Assembly: GCF_932294415.1 (NCBI RefSeq)
Contig: NC_065536.1
Location: 3,854,974-3,918,973, forward strand
Length of the DNA stretch: 64,000 nucleotides
From: Quercus robur
Taxonomy: Eukaryota > Streptophyta > Magnoliopsida > Fagales > Fagaceae
Direction: 5' to 3'
Position 1 is the first letter of the stretch; each line of letters begins with the position of its first letter. The notes under the pieces were generated by a model. The model worked only from the letters and a program-made list of their open reading frames with translations. It was not told the DNA's origin and ran no database searches. Both the position numbers and the translations under genes were made by a program. This document shows, in pieces, positions 50,020 through 62,370 of the stretch.

Positions 50020-50622
50020 CTACTTATAGAAATCAAGTTTTAGACAGAACCAAGGTATTGCATGGTCCTTGAACTCAAACCTATGGGGAAACCAACTACT
50101 TATAGAAATCAAGTTTTGGACAGAACCAAGGTATTGCATAGTCCTCGGACTCAAACCTATGGGGAAACCAACTACTTATAGAAATCAAGTTTTGGACAGA
50201 ACCAAGGTATTGCATGGTCCTCGGACTCAAACCTATGGGGAAACCAACTACTTAAGAAATCAAGTTTTGGACAGAACCAAAGTATTGCATGGTCTTCGGA
50301 CTCAAACCTATGGGGAAACCAACTACTTAAAAAATCAAGTTTTGGACAGAACCAAGGTATTGCATGGTTCTCGGACTCAAACCTATGGGGAAACCAACTA
50401 CTTATAGAAATCAAGTTTTGGACAGAACCAAGGTATTGCATGGTCCTCGGACTCAAACTTATGGGGAAACCAACTACTTAAAAAATCAAGTTTTGGACAG
50501 AACCAAGGTATTACATGGTCCTCGGACTTAAACCTGGGGAAACCAACTACTTATAGAAATCAAGTTTTGGACAGAACCAAGGTATTGCATGGTCCTCAGA
50601 CTCAAACCTATGGGGAAATCAA
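50020..50622 (+). repeat. eight-copy tandem array, unit 73-76 bp
   Basis: Units start with ctacttatag or ctactta at about 50020, 50096, 50172, 50248, 50323, 50398, 50474 and 50547, ending at 50622. Each includes tcaagttttggacagaacca and tcggactcaaacctatgggg. Copies differ by a few bases. The array lies near the 5' end of the retrotransposon interior. Confidence 0.92.
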
Positions 50623-50962
50623 CTACTTTAAAGAGACCTGGATACTAAGCAGGACCTAACACTACACGTGACATCTCGGATGATGCCTATATCTCCATTG
50701 AATGAGGGTCAGACATGAGTTCAAGGCTCTACAAGTGCAGGTAAGCTAACGTTCTGAAACATGATTCTAAATATATCGCATGCATAACTACTCATACGTG
50801 TTAAAATGATTAGTTCAAAATTCATAAACAATAGTAAGATCGGCAAGGGCAACTAACAAGTAACCAAAAGGAAAAAGGAAGAAAAGAAAAACATATACGT
50901 ATGGTTAGTTACCGAAACACATCAGACTAGAATGGCGCAAAGGGTCAGCGCCCTTCCATTCC

Positions 50963-51481
50963 CTATACCCCACCTGGTTTTCCTTCTACTATGGGGCACG
51001 GATTGCCATCATGCCATTCATAGGAGACGATAAGGAAATCCTTGTTTAACCCCTTGTTGGAATCAGGGAGGCATTGAATTAGTCGAACCCTTTCGTCTCT
51101 CGTCTTCATGTAGTAGGATTTCTCCTTCAAATTTTGGAGATTATAGCACCAATTCACGTCATGGTGGGTCAGTCTTAACCCCATCTTTTCATTTAAAGCA
51201 TCCACGCAACCCAGAATTCTAAACATGTTGCCGGTGCACTGGGTGGGGGCTAATCGGAAGTGCCTGAGGTAACCCCTCGTTACTGGCCCCATAGGGATTC
51301 TCATACCCCCCTCTACAAAGGCGAGGACGGGAATTACTACCTCGCCCGTTTCCCTCTTATAGTGCCACTCTCCCATCTTACAATGCCTCAGACTTACGTT
51401 GGGAGGAATCCTGTAATCGGCGATGAACTTATTCATCGCCTCTTCAGTATCGACTAATTTCCTCAGTCTCGATTTGGCCAT
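50963..51481 (-). CDS. antisense ORF of the retrotransposon, plant transposon-associated protein
   Basis: 172 residues, ATG at 51481. Recognisable blocks: YRIPPNVSLRHC, GEVVIPVLAFVEGGMRIPMG, FRLAPTQCTGNMFRILG, DVNWCYNLQNL and LIQCLPDSNKGLNKDFLIVS. I know this wording from many plant retroelement-associated hypothetical proteins, usually labelled putative plant transposon protein. No enzyme motif is visible. It runs opposite to the LTR direction, as extra ORFs in some plant Ty3-type elements do. The frame is intact with no stop, which suggests recent selection or a young insertion. The proline and glycine wording up to PGGV is complete in similar proteins only as an N-terminal part, so it may once have been longer. 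Function unknown. Confidence 0.65.
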   Translation of the reverse strand: MAKSRLRKLVDTEEAMNKFIADYRIPPNVSLRHCKMGEWHYKRETGEVVIPVLAFVEGGMRIPMGPVTRGYLRHFRLAPTQCTGNMFRILGCVDALNEKMGLRLTHHDVNWCYNLQNLKEKSYYMKTRDERVRLIQCLPDSNKGLNKDFLIVSYEWHDGNPCPIVEGKPGGV

Positions 51482-52016
51482 CTCTATGATTTACTAAACA
51501 AACTCAACCAGCAACGGGAGAAGAAAGGGAACCAGAGAAAAATAAACCCAGAAAAGAAAAAGCACGAGTTAATGGAGGCAGGGAACTTACATAAGAGAGG
51601 AAAGACGCTTCGGACAGGCTTTTTGTGCTGGAGATAGACTTGAGTTTGGACGAAAGTTCAGATGAACCCAGGGTATACGTGCTAGAACTCTTAAGTGCAA
51701 AAACGAAGAGATAGATCCGTTCCAAAAAATCTTTTATACTTTCTAGGATAACTGCACAAATTTTCCTGCCCATAAAGACCAAGGAATCACCACCGTTTGA
51801 TCTTCATCATGTCGTAGAACGTGGGAAACACAGAGCCGCCCGTATTTAATGAGGCCACGTTTCACTTTCCAAGGGCTCCAGGAACGTGCCTCGGGCAGAC
51901 GAAAAGTCTCAGGAACCGATAAGTGACAAGGATTGATAGGTGTTGACAGATATCTGATGTCATCAAAACCCTCCTATCCGTCCGAGGAGTCGGATAGCAG
52001 GATTTTGAGGGGCTAT

Positions 52017-52718
52017 TGTGGGGCCAGGGAACTTATGGTCCGACCCACGCTCTATTAGGGCTCGGGGCCCGTGCCGAGGAGGGTATGTACCGAGGACGAA
52101 TGGGAAAGGCCGAAGTATCGAGGGGAACCGCCGAGGACGACCCAGTCCTCGGCACTCCAAGACTTCCAGGGGAAGAGCAACGTCTCGATGATGACTGCCC
52201 CCAAAAAGCCCCCTGAAGGAAATGCGAATGGAATGGGACCCACATGGGGGTACGGGGTGAAACTGGTTCAGGGTAAATACGTCCCCTTCGCATTAAATGC
52301 ACCCGCCAGCTTCCTGATTATGTTAATGAGAAAAGACGCCTGGATAGGATGACTTTGATCATCACAACTAATAGAAAGTAAGGAAGGACAGCTGATGGGA
52401 CGAGTACAGAAGTAGGCACTTGCCTGATCAACAAGTGGAGGGCTAAGATCCACCAAGAAAGGCTATATAATGTAAAAGTTAATGCACCAAGAAGGAGGCT
52501 GGGAAAAATGGCCAAAAACCAGAACCTCCTAGCCCGCCTCCAGGAGAAAGACTCCTAGGGCGAACACGATTTAAATTATGTATGAACACCACGAAAAACC
52601 CACTGTCTGGTGACCAAGGCCCAGCCTTTCAAACCCACGCTCTATAAATGATATTGTTTGGGCCTTTTTACGTGCGAACCCAACGTTATTACGGGTCGTT
52701 ACAAATCGAGTCCTTACA
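52017..52718 (+). repeat. right LTR
   Basis: 702 bp. Starts TGTGGGGCCAGGG and ends CCTTACA, with the canonical TG...CA ends. It is followed by ATAAA and the AT-rich array. Confidence 0.9.
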
Positions 52719-53480
52719 ATAAATTTTCAATTCTATAAATACTATGTACACAGTATTTAATATAATGTACACAATTACAATTAACAGACACAATTTTTCA
52801 AAAATATATACAATTATATAAATTCAATGTACACAATTTTATATATTTAATTCACATTATTTTTCAAAGAATGTACACAATACTATACATTTTAAGTACT
52901 TAAATTTTCAAATAATTTACATCATTTTGTTTTTTCAACGTATATAATATTTCAAAAAATTTCAATATTATATATTCAACATACACATTTTCTCAAAGAA
53001 TTGACAAAATTTTGTACATTCAACATACTCAAGTTTCAAAAAATATACATAATGTTGTAAATTCAACGTATACATTTTTTTCAAAAAATGTACACAAATT
53101 TTAATTTTCTTACATTTAGTACATATAATTTTTCAATGAATATTCACAATTTGGTACATTTATTATATATAATTTTTCAAAAAAATTACAGGAGTTTGTA
53201 TATTTGATGTAAACAATTTTTCAAGAAAGTACACAATTATGCATATTCAACTACAAAATTTTTTAAAGAATGTACAAAATTTTGTATATTCAATTTATAC
53301 AATTTTTCAATTATATACATTCAAGGTATACAATTTTTCAAAGAATGTTACATTCAATGTACATAAGCTTTCAAAGAATGTATACAAGTTTTTCCAATCA
53401 ATGTACACAATTTTTAAATAATATAAACAATTCCATATATTCAATGTAAAGAAATTTTCAAAAAAAATGTACACAATGGA
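52719..53480. repeat. AT-rich degenerate array, right part
   Basis: Repeats built from tgtacacaat, tttttcaaagaatg and attcaatgtac at irregular spacing of roughly 30-45 bases. No coding capacity. Confidence 0.75.
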
Positions 53481-53524
53481 GATATCAATAATTAGTTGGT
53501 CATTACATTGTTAAAAATTAAAGT

Positions 53525-54805
53525 TCAATCATGAGAAGAAATTGAGTATCCAAAATGTCAGCATTTACGATAGCTAAAATCATGCAATACAATCAGAACA
53601 ATTAGACCAAGCAAAAAATCACATAAATTAGAATGGGATATCCCCAGCAAGCCAAAAAAAGAAAAGAAAAAAGAATAGGATTCAAACATTAGCCTAAATT
53701 AGTTGCACCCTTGGACATGACTGAGCAATTAAAGGAACAATGGGATCAATTAACACAACAAGGGAAACATAAAGCACTTGGATCCATGATTTAAACAATT
53801 CTTAACAATTGTATCCAAGGATCTCTCCCTCAAAACAATTGTCTAAATAGAAGCAAGCACTTCATTAGTTCAGAAAAATCAAAGCAATGATTTTTTATAT
53901 GCTAACTTATTTAGCACAAATTTCACTCTATTAGCTACAGTCAGACTTGGGCTAAAGCAAGTTGAGGATGAAGAATTCAAAGGGATTTTTAAGTAACAGT
54001 AAGGAAATGCAAACAAATTTGAGTTCACTGTGATCCTTATGAAATTATTGCAATATGCACTTCGCTCTTAACCAGCTCTCAATTTTGTAATATCCATGTT
54101 TTACATTCTGCAGATGGGGAATTTCCTATTTAACAATTCACAAACTTGAACAAGTTTTCAATACCCTCAAACATAGCAGTCATACTGAAATCTTTGGATA
54201 AAATTGAAGCCCTTAGAATGACTCTTCTTTGAGCTCTAGGTTTTTAGCCACAACCAAAGACTCTCATGCTCTTTCATTACCATTTCAGGTAGATTGGCAT
54301 GCTTGAGTTGCATTATGCAGGTGTTCCAACAAGGGTTTGAATTGTGCAGAGTTTTCCCCTCGAAATAAAATTTAGCTGTATAGAAAAGATGGGGTTAATA
54401 TCTTATAAAAGGGCCAATTGGCAACTTGCCTAGCAGCAATATCCTAGAAAGAGTGTAAGACAGTGTAATTAAAAACTGTCCAAATGATAGCCAAAGTATG
54501 TGATGGCAAAACATGGTCCAGCTAAACCTCTTGAAAGATTGAGTAATTTGCAAATATGAATTTAAAACCCTCTCCCAACTTACTTTGACCTTGAGAAAGT
54601 TGGTTGCTGGATTTGTCCACTTGGTTGAGATGGTTTTGACTCTAGGCATTAAGATAAACAGTTTACAAAGCAGGTACTTTTGCAAAACTTTTTTTTTCTT
54701 CTGTATAACAAAAGAAATCCATGCACTTGGTGCTGCTCTTTCTTGTAGCCATCTGAACAAGCAGTGCATTCCAGATAGGCATCTCGTAAGTGCTCTAAAA
54801 TCAAA
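53525..54805. repeat. diverged copy B of the mTERF 3' flank
   Basis: Aligned by eye with 45380-46770 in the same order: caatcatgagaagaa, cacataaattagaat, ttagttgcaccctt, ctgctctttcttgtagccat and gcagtgcattccagatagg. The mTERF coding region that follows copy A is missing here; an LTR-like element takes its place from 54812. Confidence 0.75.
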
Positions 54806-54811
54806 ACTATG

Positions 54812-55520
54812 GGGGTGGTAGGCCCAGTAGTATATATCTATGTATATATTGGGTTGGGGGCCCAATCCGAGGACATGGAGTAGTCTGAGGACGGAGAAAC
54901 ATTGTTATAGGAGTCTGTGTTAGTGAGTAAAGAGGTGAGATATGGTCATAAGAGTCCAAGAAAATGATCCGAGAAGAAATGCCTCCTCAGCTGATCAAAG
55001 CCGAGGTCTGGGGCTGTGATCTGCCTTCTAGGGCAACATTCTAGGAGATTCTACTGGTAAGGATACACATCCAGAAGGCACGAGACAAATACGGGTTATG
55101 AAATATTTAAGGGAAAGTTGCTACCACCACATTGAATGCTCTGCAGCTAACTCTCTGGCCACATTAATGAGAAAGTGATACATGAACAGTAGTTTTCGGT
55201 CTTACAGCTACTCCCTACAGATTTCAAGAAGATGCTGATGTGACAAGGATTAACACCAACAATCTAATCTACACGTAAATGGTAGAGATGAAAGGAGGAA
55301 GATAGTATAAAATATAAGGGAGGCCCTGAGAGAAAGGGATCGGAAAATTGAAAGAGAAATAATGTAGCAATAAGAACTGTACTTGTAATCAACTTCAAGG
55401 ATTGTATACAACAACTGATCTCCTCGGACTGTGTCGAGAACGATTTTCTTTAGATAAAATCAGTCTATTTTTATTTTATTGTCATTTGGATTCACTATAA
55501 TTGCTACCCAACTCATTAGA
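54812..55520 (+). mobile_element. probable solo LTR, ends approximate
   Basis: Begins TGGGGGTGGTAGGCCC directly after copy B of the mTERF flank and ends about ttgctaccca. Inside are paired words tccgaggaca and ctcctcggac, also seen in the LTRs at 39.5 and 56.2 kb, and a retrovirus-like R/U5 style stretch (tgtagcaataagaactgtac). No target duplication could be confirmed. Confidence 0.5.
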
Positions 55521-56207
55521 GCCTAGTTTTGCATAAAAATACATGCAACCTAGATTGCATAAGTTTATTTATTTATTTATTTATTTTTTAATTTGATTTT
55601 TTTTCTTTGACACTTATTTGATAGGTTCTTTGATAAGAGCAACTACCAATTTATAATATATTACTTTTATGTACTATTCTATTTTCAATTTTCGGCTACC
55701 TAGTTATTTTATTTCTGATTTTTTAATAAAAATTTTATATTTATCTACTAATTCTTTTTTAAAAGGTATTTACTAATGATTTATATTTATACACATATAT
55801 GTAAAATAGCAGTAACCCCAAAATAGTACAGTAATATATATCATTCCCCTAATTAAATCAAAATGGCATGGGTTTGAAATTAACTCCCATGGTTTCAAGT
55901 TTTAAAATGGTTGGGATTAAATGCTAAATGAAGTTTGTTTCTTAAATAAAATAAAATTTAAAAAAGAAATAAAAAAAGGAAAGCTAAATGGAGTTTACTA
56001 GAATTGAACTCCACATGTCAAAACTATTGTTTTGATCCATAAACTGCAAGTCACATTTCAATTAATTTATGTTATTAGGCAAAGATATAACCTTGCTCCC
56101 TAAAAGTTAGATTAGGTTTTATTCTAGCTCATTGATTGTTGTATGGTATTCCCCGTGACTCATTTAAACATAATCTATTTGAGATTTGATTTTTTTTTTC
56201 CCTAAAA
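55521..56207. other. no gene seen
   Basis: AT-rich spacer; a (TTTA)n run at 55565-55587. Confidence 0.4.
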
Positions 56208-56770
56208 AATATTGTGAAGAGAGGTCCCTCCCAAATAATAAAGCTCGAAACTTGATTAATAGACACAGATTAATGCAATAAGACTTCTCTACAGTATTCT
56301 CTCCTCCTTTTTCTCCCTCCTCTCTCTTGGGGGACCTTTACATATTATATAGGCCCTTTCCAATCATCTGGGCTTTACATTTGTTGATCATCTAATCCCC
56401 CACTTGAGCACCTGTCTCATCAGACACCCCCTTCAATTCTCTGTGAGTTGCGGTAGCCTAGGTAACACTGTTCAGGAGTCTTCTCCTCATTAATGCAGTC
56501 AAGAGAGTAGTTGTAAGGCATTTAATGTGGTGGTGGCAGCCTTTGCTGAGATATTTCAAATTTCCTTCCTTTTTACGTATTTGGAAGATGGACTATAGTG
56601 GCCTGGATGTACCTTTGCTCCGGATTTACAATATCCGAGGAGAAATTACTCCTCGGACATGTTCTCTTTGCCCCATCGGGCCTGAATAAGGATTGCTTGG
56701 GCCACGCTGACTCCTCGGACGGGCCTAGGGCCCAGCCAACCTGTTATTTTGGGCCGGTCCCCACAGATAT
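56208..56770 (-). mobile_element. solo LTR, minus orientation
   Basis: The body is 56213-56765 (553 bp), TGTGAAGAGAGG to GGTCCCCACA. The flanking five bases are AATAT and GATAT, four of five alike. Read on the minus strand it starts TGTGGGGACCGG, close to the start of the 52.0 kb LTR (TGTGGGGCC). It carries repeated tccgagga/tcctcgga words. Confidence 0.6.
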
Positions 56771-57501
56771 TGACCCAAACTTTAGAAAGCAAACATACAT
56801 TTTCATAGATATGTTAATTTATGCTTTTGTATTTTGAAAATAGTTTAATATTATGCTTGTTATTACATACTAATGTGTAGCCCCGTGCATATGCACAAGT
56901 ACAATTAAAACAATAATAATTATATGCTTCAAATTATAACTTTTTTTTATAGAAGAGATTCAAATTATACATGGTATTAGTTTATAATTTTTTTAAACCA
57001 TACATATATACATACATACACACATATATATATATATATATATAATTTAGAATTTAATTGGATTTAAACTCTTCGATTTTTGCCCCCAATAATTTATTTG
57101 CTACAAAAATTAAAAAATTAGATCTTGGCACAAAATTAAATGGGACATGTGACGCAAAATTGAGAATTCAATTAAAATCTAAGTGGATTTTCTTTGAGCT
57201 TTAGCTATAATAATAATATCAATTATAGTGAGAATCACTCAATATAGAAAAGCAATTTCATGAAAATCACTTAATTTCTAGAAAGAAATGTGGCGAGAGT
57301 AAATTTGTCTTCAAATTTTCAAGAGTTTATTTTTTATTTTTTATAATTCGATAGTTACAATGAGAGAGAGAATTTGAACTTTGTATGTCTTCAAAAGAAA
57401 CATCAATGCTCTTAACCAAAATTTCAAGAATTAAATTTACACAATTAATTGTGTATGGACAATGCAGAACTCCAATAGATACTTTGATGACTAAAATCAT
57501 G
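56771..57501. other. no gene seen
   Basis: AT-rich. Has an (AT)n run at about 57021-57043, and gtagccccgtgcatatgcac at 56876, which recurs near 19730. Confidence 0.45.
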
Positions 57502-58047
57502 GTTTGTGATGGGGATAATTTTTGATTGATCGACATGGGGTGCCGAGCCTCCCATACAATCCCAAAGGGATGACTAATCCCATGGGGCTGACGGATCAAG
57601 TTGGCGATCCAGCCCCTATCCCAACGACCCATTGCCCTAGGGTTTCCATGGGATTTGCGTGAGGCCCACTCATGCATCCTTACATAGAAATTACTTGAGC
57701 GTCGCGATCAAAGACCCTACCACGCAATCAGATCTCCTATGTATGGAAAGGTGATCCCAAATATCTGGAGATCCTTCTCTCTACAAGGAAATTCTCCCGT
57801 ATCAAGGGATTTGGGTCAACCCTCCACCACTATATAAATTACAAACCTTACCCTTCTTGAGGTACATGAATTCTCCCTAACTCTTGCACTTTTGAGTTCT
57901 TGAAGATTCTTCTATTACTAACTTAACCTTTAGAGGGCCTTTGGCCGGTACCCTTTGATTGGTTCTTCTCTTTTGTTTTTCAGGTACATCCATTGGCCCG
58001 TCCGTGGATGATCAATTCACTAACGATTTTTGTGCATCATCAGTTTG
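57502..58047 (+). mobile_element. solo LTR, 536 bp, target duplication GTTTG
   Basis: The body is 57507-58042, TGATGGGGATAATT to TGTGCATCATCA. GTTTG lies exactly on both sides. A TATA-like ctatataaatt is at 57829-57839. Outside it, tttgatgac.aaaatc.tgg occurs both at 57482-57501 and at 58088-58108, a small older duplication around the insertion site. Confidence 0.85.
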
Positions 58048-59235
58048 CCTTTTCTCATTTAGGTGGATAACGATATAAAACATAGTTTGATGACCAAAAT
58101 CGTGGTTTGCATTTTCTTCTTTTTAGTAGATAACGATCTCTAACTCTCTATACATGTTGTCATAATGGAACTGTGTTGAAAGCCAGGGTAGTTCGCATTA
58201 AAGAACCTGGTAAACTAAGGTGATAGAGAAATTGTACCCCAAAAGGACCTCACAATAGCGTTTAAAAGCAAAAAGTAACCACATCTTAGATTCTGAATCA
58301 ATATATTCTACATGTTGTGAGATATCTGCTGCATATAACAGCTATATGAGATACCCTTCTGTGGGGATCACATCATATGCTGTGAGACGCCTGTTGATTC
58401 AGGAAACAGATCTCTAGAATGTCATGTGAGGAATTAAAGTCATATTACTTCTAACCAAACGTAGTGCTTAAGTTTCGGATAGCAAGTGGTAGAAAGAAGT
58501 CTTGAATATATTGTCTACCATACACATTGGATTCATAATTCTACAAACAGCATTCTCTTAAATGCTATATTTTTTGACAATTCAATTGTTACAACAATTC
58601 TCTGTAATGTTGATACCAGGTAATAAAACCTACCTTCAAGGTTCTATTGCATTGCATTAATAGGTGAAATCAACAAAATGAGAATACCATGGTAGGGTAC
58701 ATGGATCACCGGGAAAATACTTTGGATGGTTCAGTTTTTACAAAAGAATAGTTTTCAACAATTGATCATGTAAAGAAAGTTTCAAAAAGTACAGGTGAAA
58801 ACAAAATACATGCTGCTTATTAACTTTCTTTCAAATTTTCAGAGTTTTTTTTTAAGGTGACAAGTATATATAACATCAGTCTCTCATGCATGCAAAGTTC
58901 ATGCGTATGAATTCCACGTATATGTGAGAAGGTGTAATACACATTCGGTTGCACAAAAAAATTCCAGTGTCATAATTTAGAGAGAATCAAAATATCTTCC
59001 AAACACTAGCTTTACTTACCAATACAAATCTGCTTGATTTGAACAGCCTTATTTCATGAAGAACAAAAACAATTATCCAATATCATACTGGGGGAAAAAT
59101 TCAAGCAAATATAATTTCTGTACAGATATTTGAGCTGCTGTTATTGGAGTAATCAAAACAGCTCCCAGAATAGAGATTTGACATTATCTATACAAAATAA
59201 AGGTCACAGTACAGGACTACCTACATACATCAAGG
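58048..59235. other. spacer and probable 3'UTR of the INO80B-like gene
   Basis: No ORF of note. The last 150-200 bases before 59236 share words with the duplicate at 33.65-33.9 kb and are probably 3'UTR. Confidence 0.4.
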
Positions 59236-62200
59236 CTATATAGCTAAGTCAACCTGATTAATATGCTGCATCTTTTCATTTATTGCCTTGTAGCATTCAA
59301 GACTGCACAAGGGGAGCTTTGACTTGGAATCTCGGTACTTGTATGGATTCATACAAGATGGCCTGGAGCATTTCTCACGAGGAGGAGGGTAACTGAAATC
59401 CATAAAAACCAATTCATCATGAAACATGGAGGTAGTTTGAAGACTAAGCATAGTACTAAGATTTTTGATAAGTAAATATATGTAAAATTTATATAATCTA
59501 TATGTTTGTTACAGTAATAATATGCTCAGATCTGAAGCTACTTTAAGGAAAATCAAATCTCCAGCAACCACTATTGTTACATGTCATATTCAGGAGCCTA
59601 GTGAGGAGGAACTTTTACCTATTACTAGATAGCACATTATGTAATGACAGGGTATATAACTTAACAAAAAAGCATGTCCCGTACTAAACAATCACTCAGG
59701 AATGAAGCATTAATTACTGAGAAACTTGATAGAATCAAAGAAATTCAGTACAGATCATAAGGACCAAATCTCAGTGTTAAACAAAGGTTTAGAATAAGAC
59801 ATAAAAATCAATAATTTTCTTTTGTGTTGGGGGGTGGGCGGGCTAGAATTTGCTAGAAGTATTTCTTTACCTGCAGGGCTTGGAAAAAATAGTTGGCAAG
59901 CCTATTTCATTGGGAAATGTAACAACTGTTCCTGAGGGACCTATGACCCATCTAACAGAGTCTGATGCAAGTACCATATAATTGGCAGCCTTCTCCTGCA
60001 TAAAATTATAGAAGTGAACAGAGTAAGAGTTCTGCTCCATTGCATAATCTTTTTTGGTATTTAAATATTTCTTCAATAAAAAGAGATGTAAATGGTGTCC
60101 AAATATACGTGTAGTATACAAAGGGAAAGAACAAATTGATGCTGTGGATTAAGAGCAAGAGTACTCTCGACTTATTACCTGTGCCAATTCTTCTTGCCGT
60201 TTCTTCATCTTATCTTCTCGCTTCTTCCTACTTGAATCTTGGCCCAGGATTTTTCTGATAGCCTCGGCCTAAAATTCAGTCAAAAAGTGAAGAAAACACT
60301 TAAATTACTTCTAACATTTGTGCTGTTAACAAGGCTGACAAAAATATGATACAACGAAGGGGCTAAACCTCGGATTCCCTTGCCGCCTTTTCCACTTGCA
60401 TCCTACGCCTCTGAAGAGCCTCAGCCCTCTTCAACTGCTGCTCCACTTCAGAAAGTTTCTCTTTTTGCTCTATCACCAAAATAATCATTAATATAAAAAA
60501 TGTATAGAAATTTCAACAAATTTCCAGCAGAAGGTAACTATAACAATAACAAGAATAGATAAGCACAACAGTGAAAGTTACTCACTCCTAGGTGGAGCAG
60601 GAGGCAAGCCATTTGGGAACTCAATTAGACTTGCACCGAAGCTAGAAGAGACATCTTTGCCAGTTTGAAGGGCCCGCTGACGTGTAGTGACTGTCATTTC
60701 CTTCTTATTATCTCCCGATAAATCAACAATCTCCTTTTTTGGTTTCTTCTTATTAGTATTGATCTCACCATCTGAGATTGGATCTTCATCTTCCACATAA
60801 TCAGTATCTTCAAATACTCTCCCTGATCGAGACTTTTTACCATCCCTGCCTGATCTTGACGAGAGGTGATCTTTCACATTAACATCATATCTTCCATCAA
60901 CATTACTCTTCAACACCCTTGATATCTTCCGTTGTTTCCTGCTCCCTCCTTCCTCATCATCTTCATACTCCACACCATAATCAACAGTAGCCTTGGGTGT
61001 TCTGAGCTTTTCAAGGTATTTAATCTCATCGTCATCATCTTCATCTAACACACGTCTCTTAGAGATCCGTTTGCTCTTGCGAGTAGGCTCATACTTATCA
61101 ACTTGGTTTGTGGAAATATTTTCTTCAGGCATCCTACTCCTTGAAGAATCCGCTTTTCCCACATTTAAACCATATTTGGAGAAATCCTTCCATGGAAGCC
61201 CTCGTAAGCCACTTCCCTTCTCTGAAGTAAAGGAACATTTGTCATCTGAAATGTCCTGTAGCACAAATATATATTAGAGAGAGAGCCTCAATAAGATGCC
61301 TACCAGTCTTTGAATTGGACTACAAGGCTGCAAAAAATTGGAATCTAAGGCATCACAGAATATGATTAATTGGGATAAAATGGAAGGGAACAAGAAATAT
61401 AATTTCTTTTACACCAACAGGAACATCATAAGGAATTTCTAGCAGTTAAGGTGACACAAAATCCAGTGTAAAAACTTTATATTTTGTGTGCACCACTGCA
61501 ACCACATCTAGAAGAGGTTACCATGAAAATTTAAAATTCAAATTTTGCATACAATCTGATTCCTCACACAGTGATAAAGCAAAAAGCAATTGACATGTAG
61601 CTGTCCTGCTCATATATTATGCCCAACTGTAATGTCCTCAATTTTGCTATGCCATGGATATGAATTAAACCTTGTTGCATACAGTTGGTACAGATTCAAT
61701 AAATTTTGAAGAATAGGTTAACGATGCTTTATACCTGACCAATCAACTTCTGTTGCAGCCGAGCAGCATCAGAAACGCGAGAAGCTTTTGTAGCAGAAGA
61801 CCCAACACCAGATGCCCCATCTGATATTGACTTGGCATGAATTGTACGCGTGACACCATTAACTTTAAGCTTAACCTTTTTCACTTTGTTCTCATTTTCT
61901 AAGCAATCTGAAACAACTCCAAAATGCCCCACCTTGCTTGTGCCTTTCCAATCAGCTGGTGCAAGGACACCTTCACTGTGTCTTTTGGATTCAACTCCAC
62001 TATGAATGTGCTCATTACTTCCTCGGAAAGAACCATTATTGGAAGCTTCATCAGATTCTCCAAATCCTCCATCTTCATTCTTGATCATATTCTGGCCAGA
62101 TTCTGCTTCACCAATGTTAACAGATAAAGCCCTAGCGGTGCATTGGTTCAAATTGAGCTCTTTCTTTCGAGAAACTGAACCATATTCATTATTCTCATCG

Positions 62201-62370
62201 CTTGATACTTTGCTCACATTATCTGAGGGTGGTGTAGATGATAAGGGTGAAACATCATGGTAATCTGAAGGCAACAGTGAATCATTCCGTGGACGACGGG
62301 ATGTATTACTCCTCTTCTTCCTCACAGCACTGCTTTTATCACTTAACCCAAAACTTCCAAAACCTTCCAT
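59236..62370 (-). CDS. INO80 complex subunit B/IES2-like protein (PAPA-1 and zf-HIT domains)
   Basis: INO80B/Ies2 is a small subunit of the INO80 chromatin remodeller and stimulates its ATPase. Exons: 62370-61735, 61255-60586, 60469-60369, 60268-60179, 59995-59871 and 59392-59236. The lengths sum to 593 codons including the stop, with the frame kept throughout. Residues 1-212 are a Ser-rich, low-complexity region. Next comes an acidic/basic stretch (RKSKRISKRRVLDEDDDDE, about 265-285). The PAPA-1 domain spans exons 3-4 (SEVEQQLKRAEALQRRRMQV, then AEAIRKILGQDSSRKKRED). The C-terminal zf-HIT finger reads CSRPSC...YKYRDSKSKLPLCSLECYKAI. An upstream open frame lacks an ATG and crosses a TTACAG acceptor, so the ATG at 62370 is the start. 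From memory it matches the Arabidopsis HIT zinc finger/PAPA-1 protein At1g56460. Confidence 0.9.

Larger units (their letters stand above)
49103..52718. mobile_element. non-autonomous LTR retrotransposon (LARD-like) with antisense ORF
   Basis: Total 3616 bp. The left LTR (49103-49793) and right LTR (52017-52718) differ at about 21 positions, about 3%. The left LTR lacks the first 11 bases of the right one. Right after the left LTR comes a two-base gap and TGGCGCCGTTTGTGGGGA (49796-49813), a primer-binding site close to the complement of the tRNA-Asp 3' end. Before the right LTR is a purine-rich ttttgaggggctat. The 2.2 kb interior has no gag or pol. It has an eight-copy 76-bp tandem array and an antisense ORF of 172 codons. 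It needs enzymes from another element to move. No target duplication is recognisable, since the left edge is damaged. Confidence 0.88.

Noticed and set aside
50069-50456. Repetitive open frames of 94-112 codons on both strands in the 76-bp array
   Set aside because: They result from a tandem DNA repeat that happens to lack stops; the repeat length varies (73-76), so no stable protein repeat is conserved.
50020-50622. CRISPR-like array
   Set aside because: Units are directly adjacent without unique spacers, and this is a plant retrotransposon interior.
54585-54865. Frames in the mTERF-flank copy B (78 and 156 codons)
   Set aside because: The equivalent frame is interrupted in copy A and the wording is shared with probable 3'UTR; no conserved protein.
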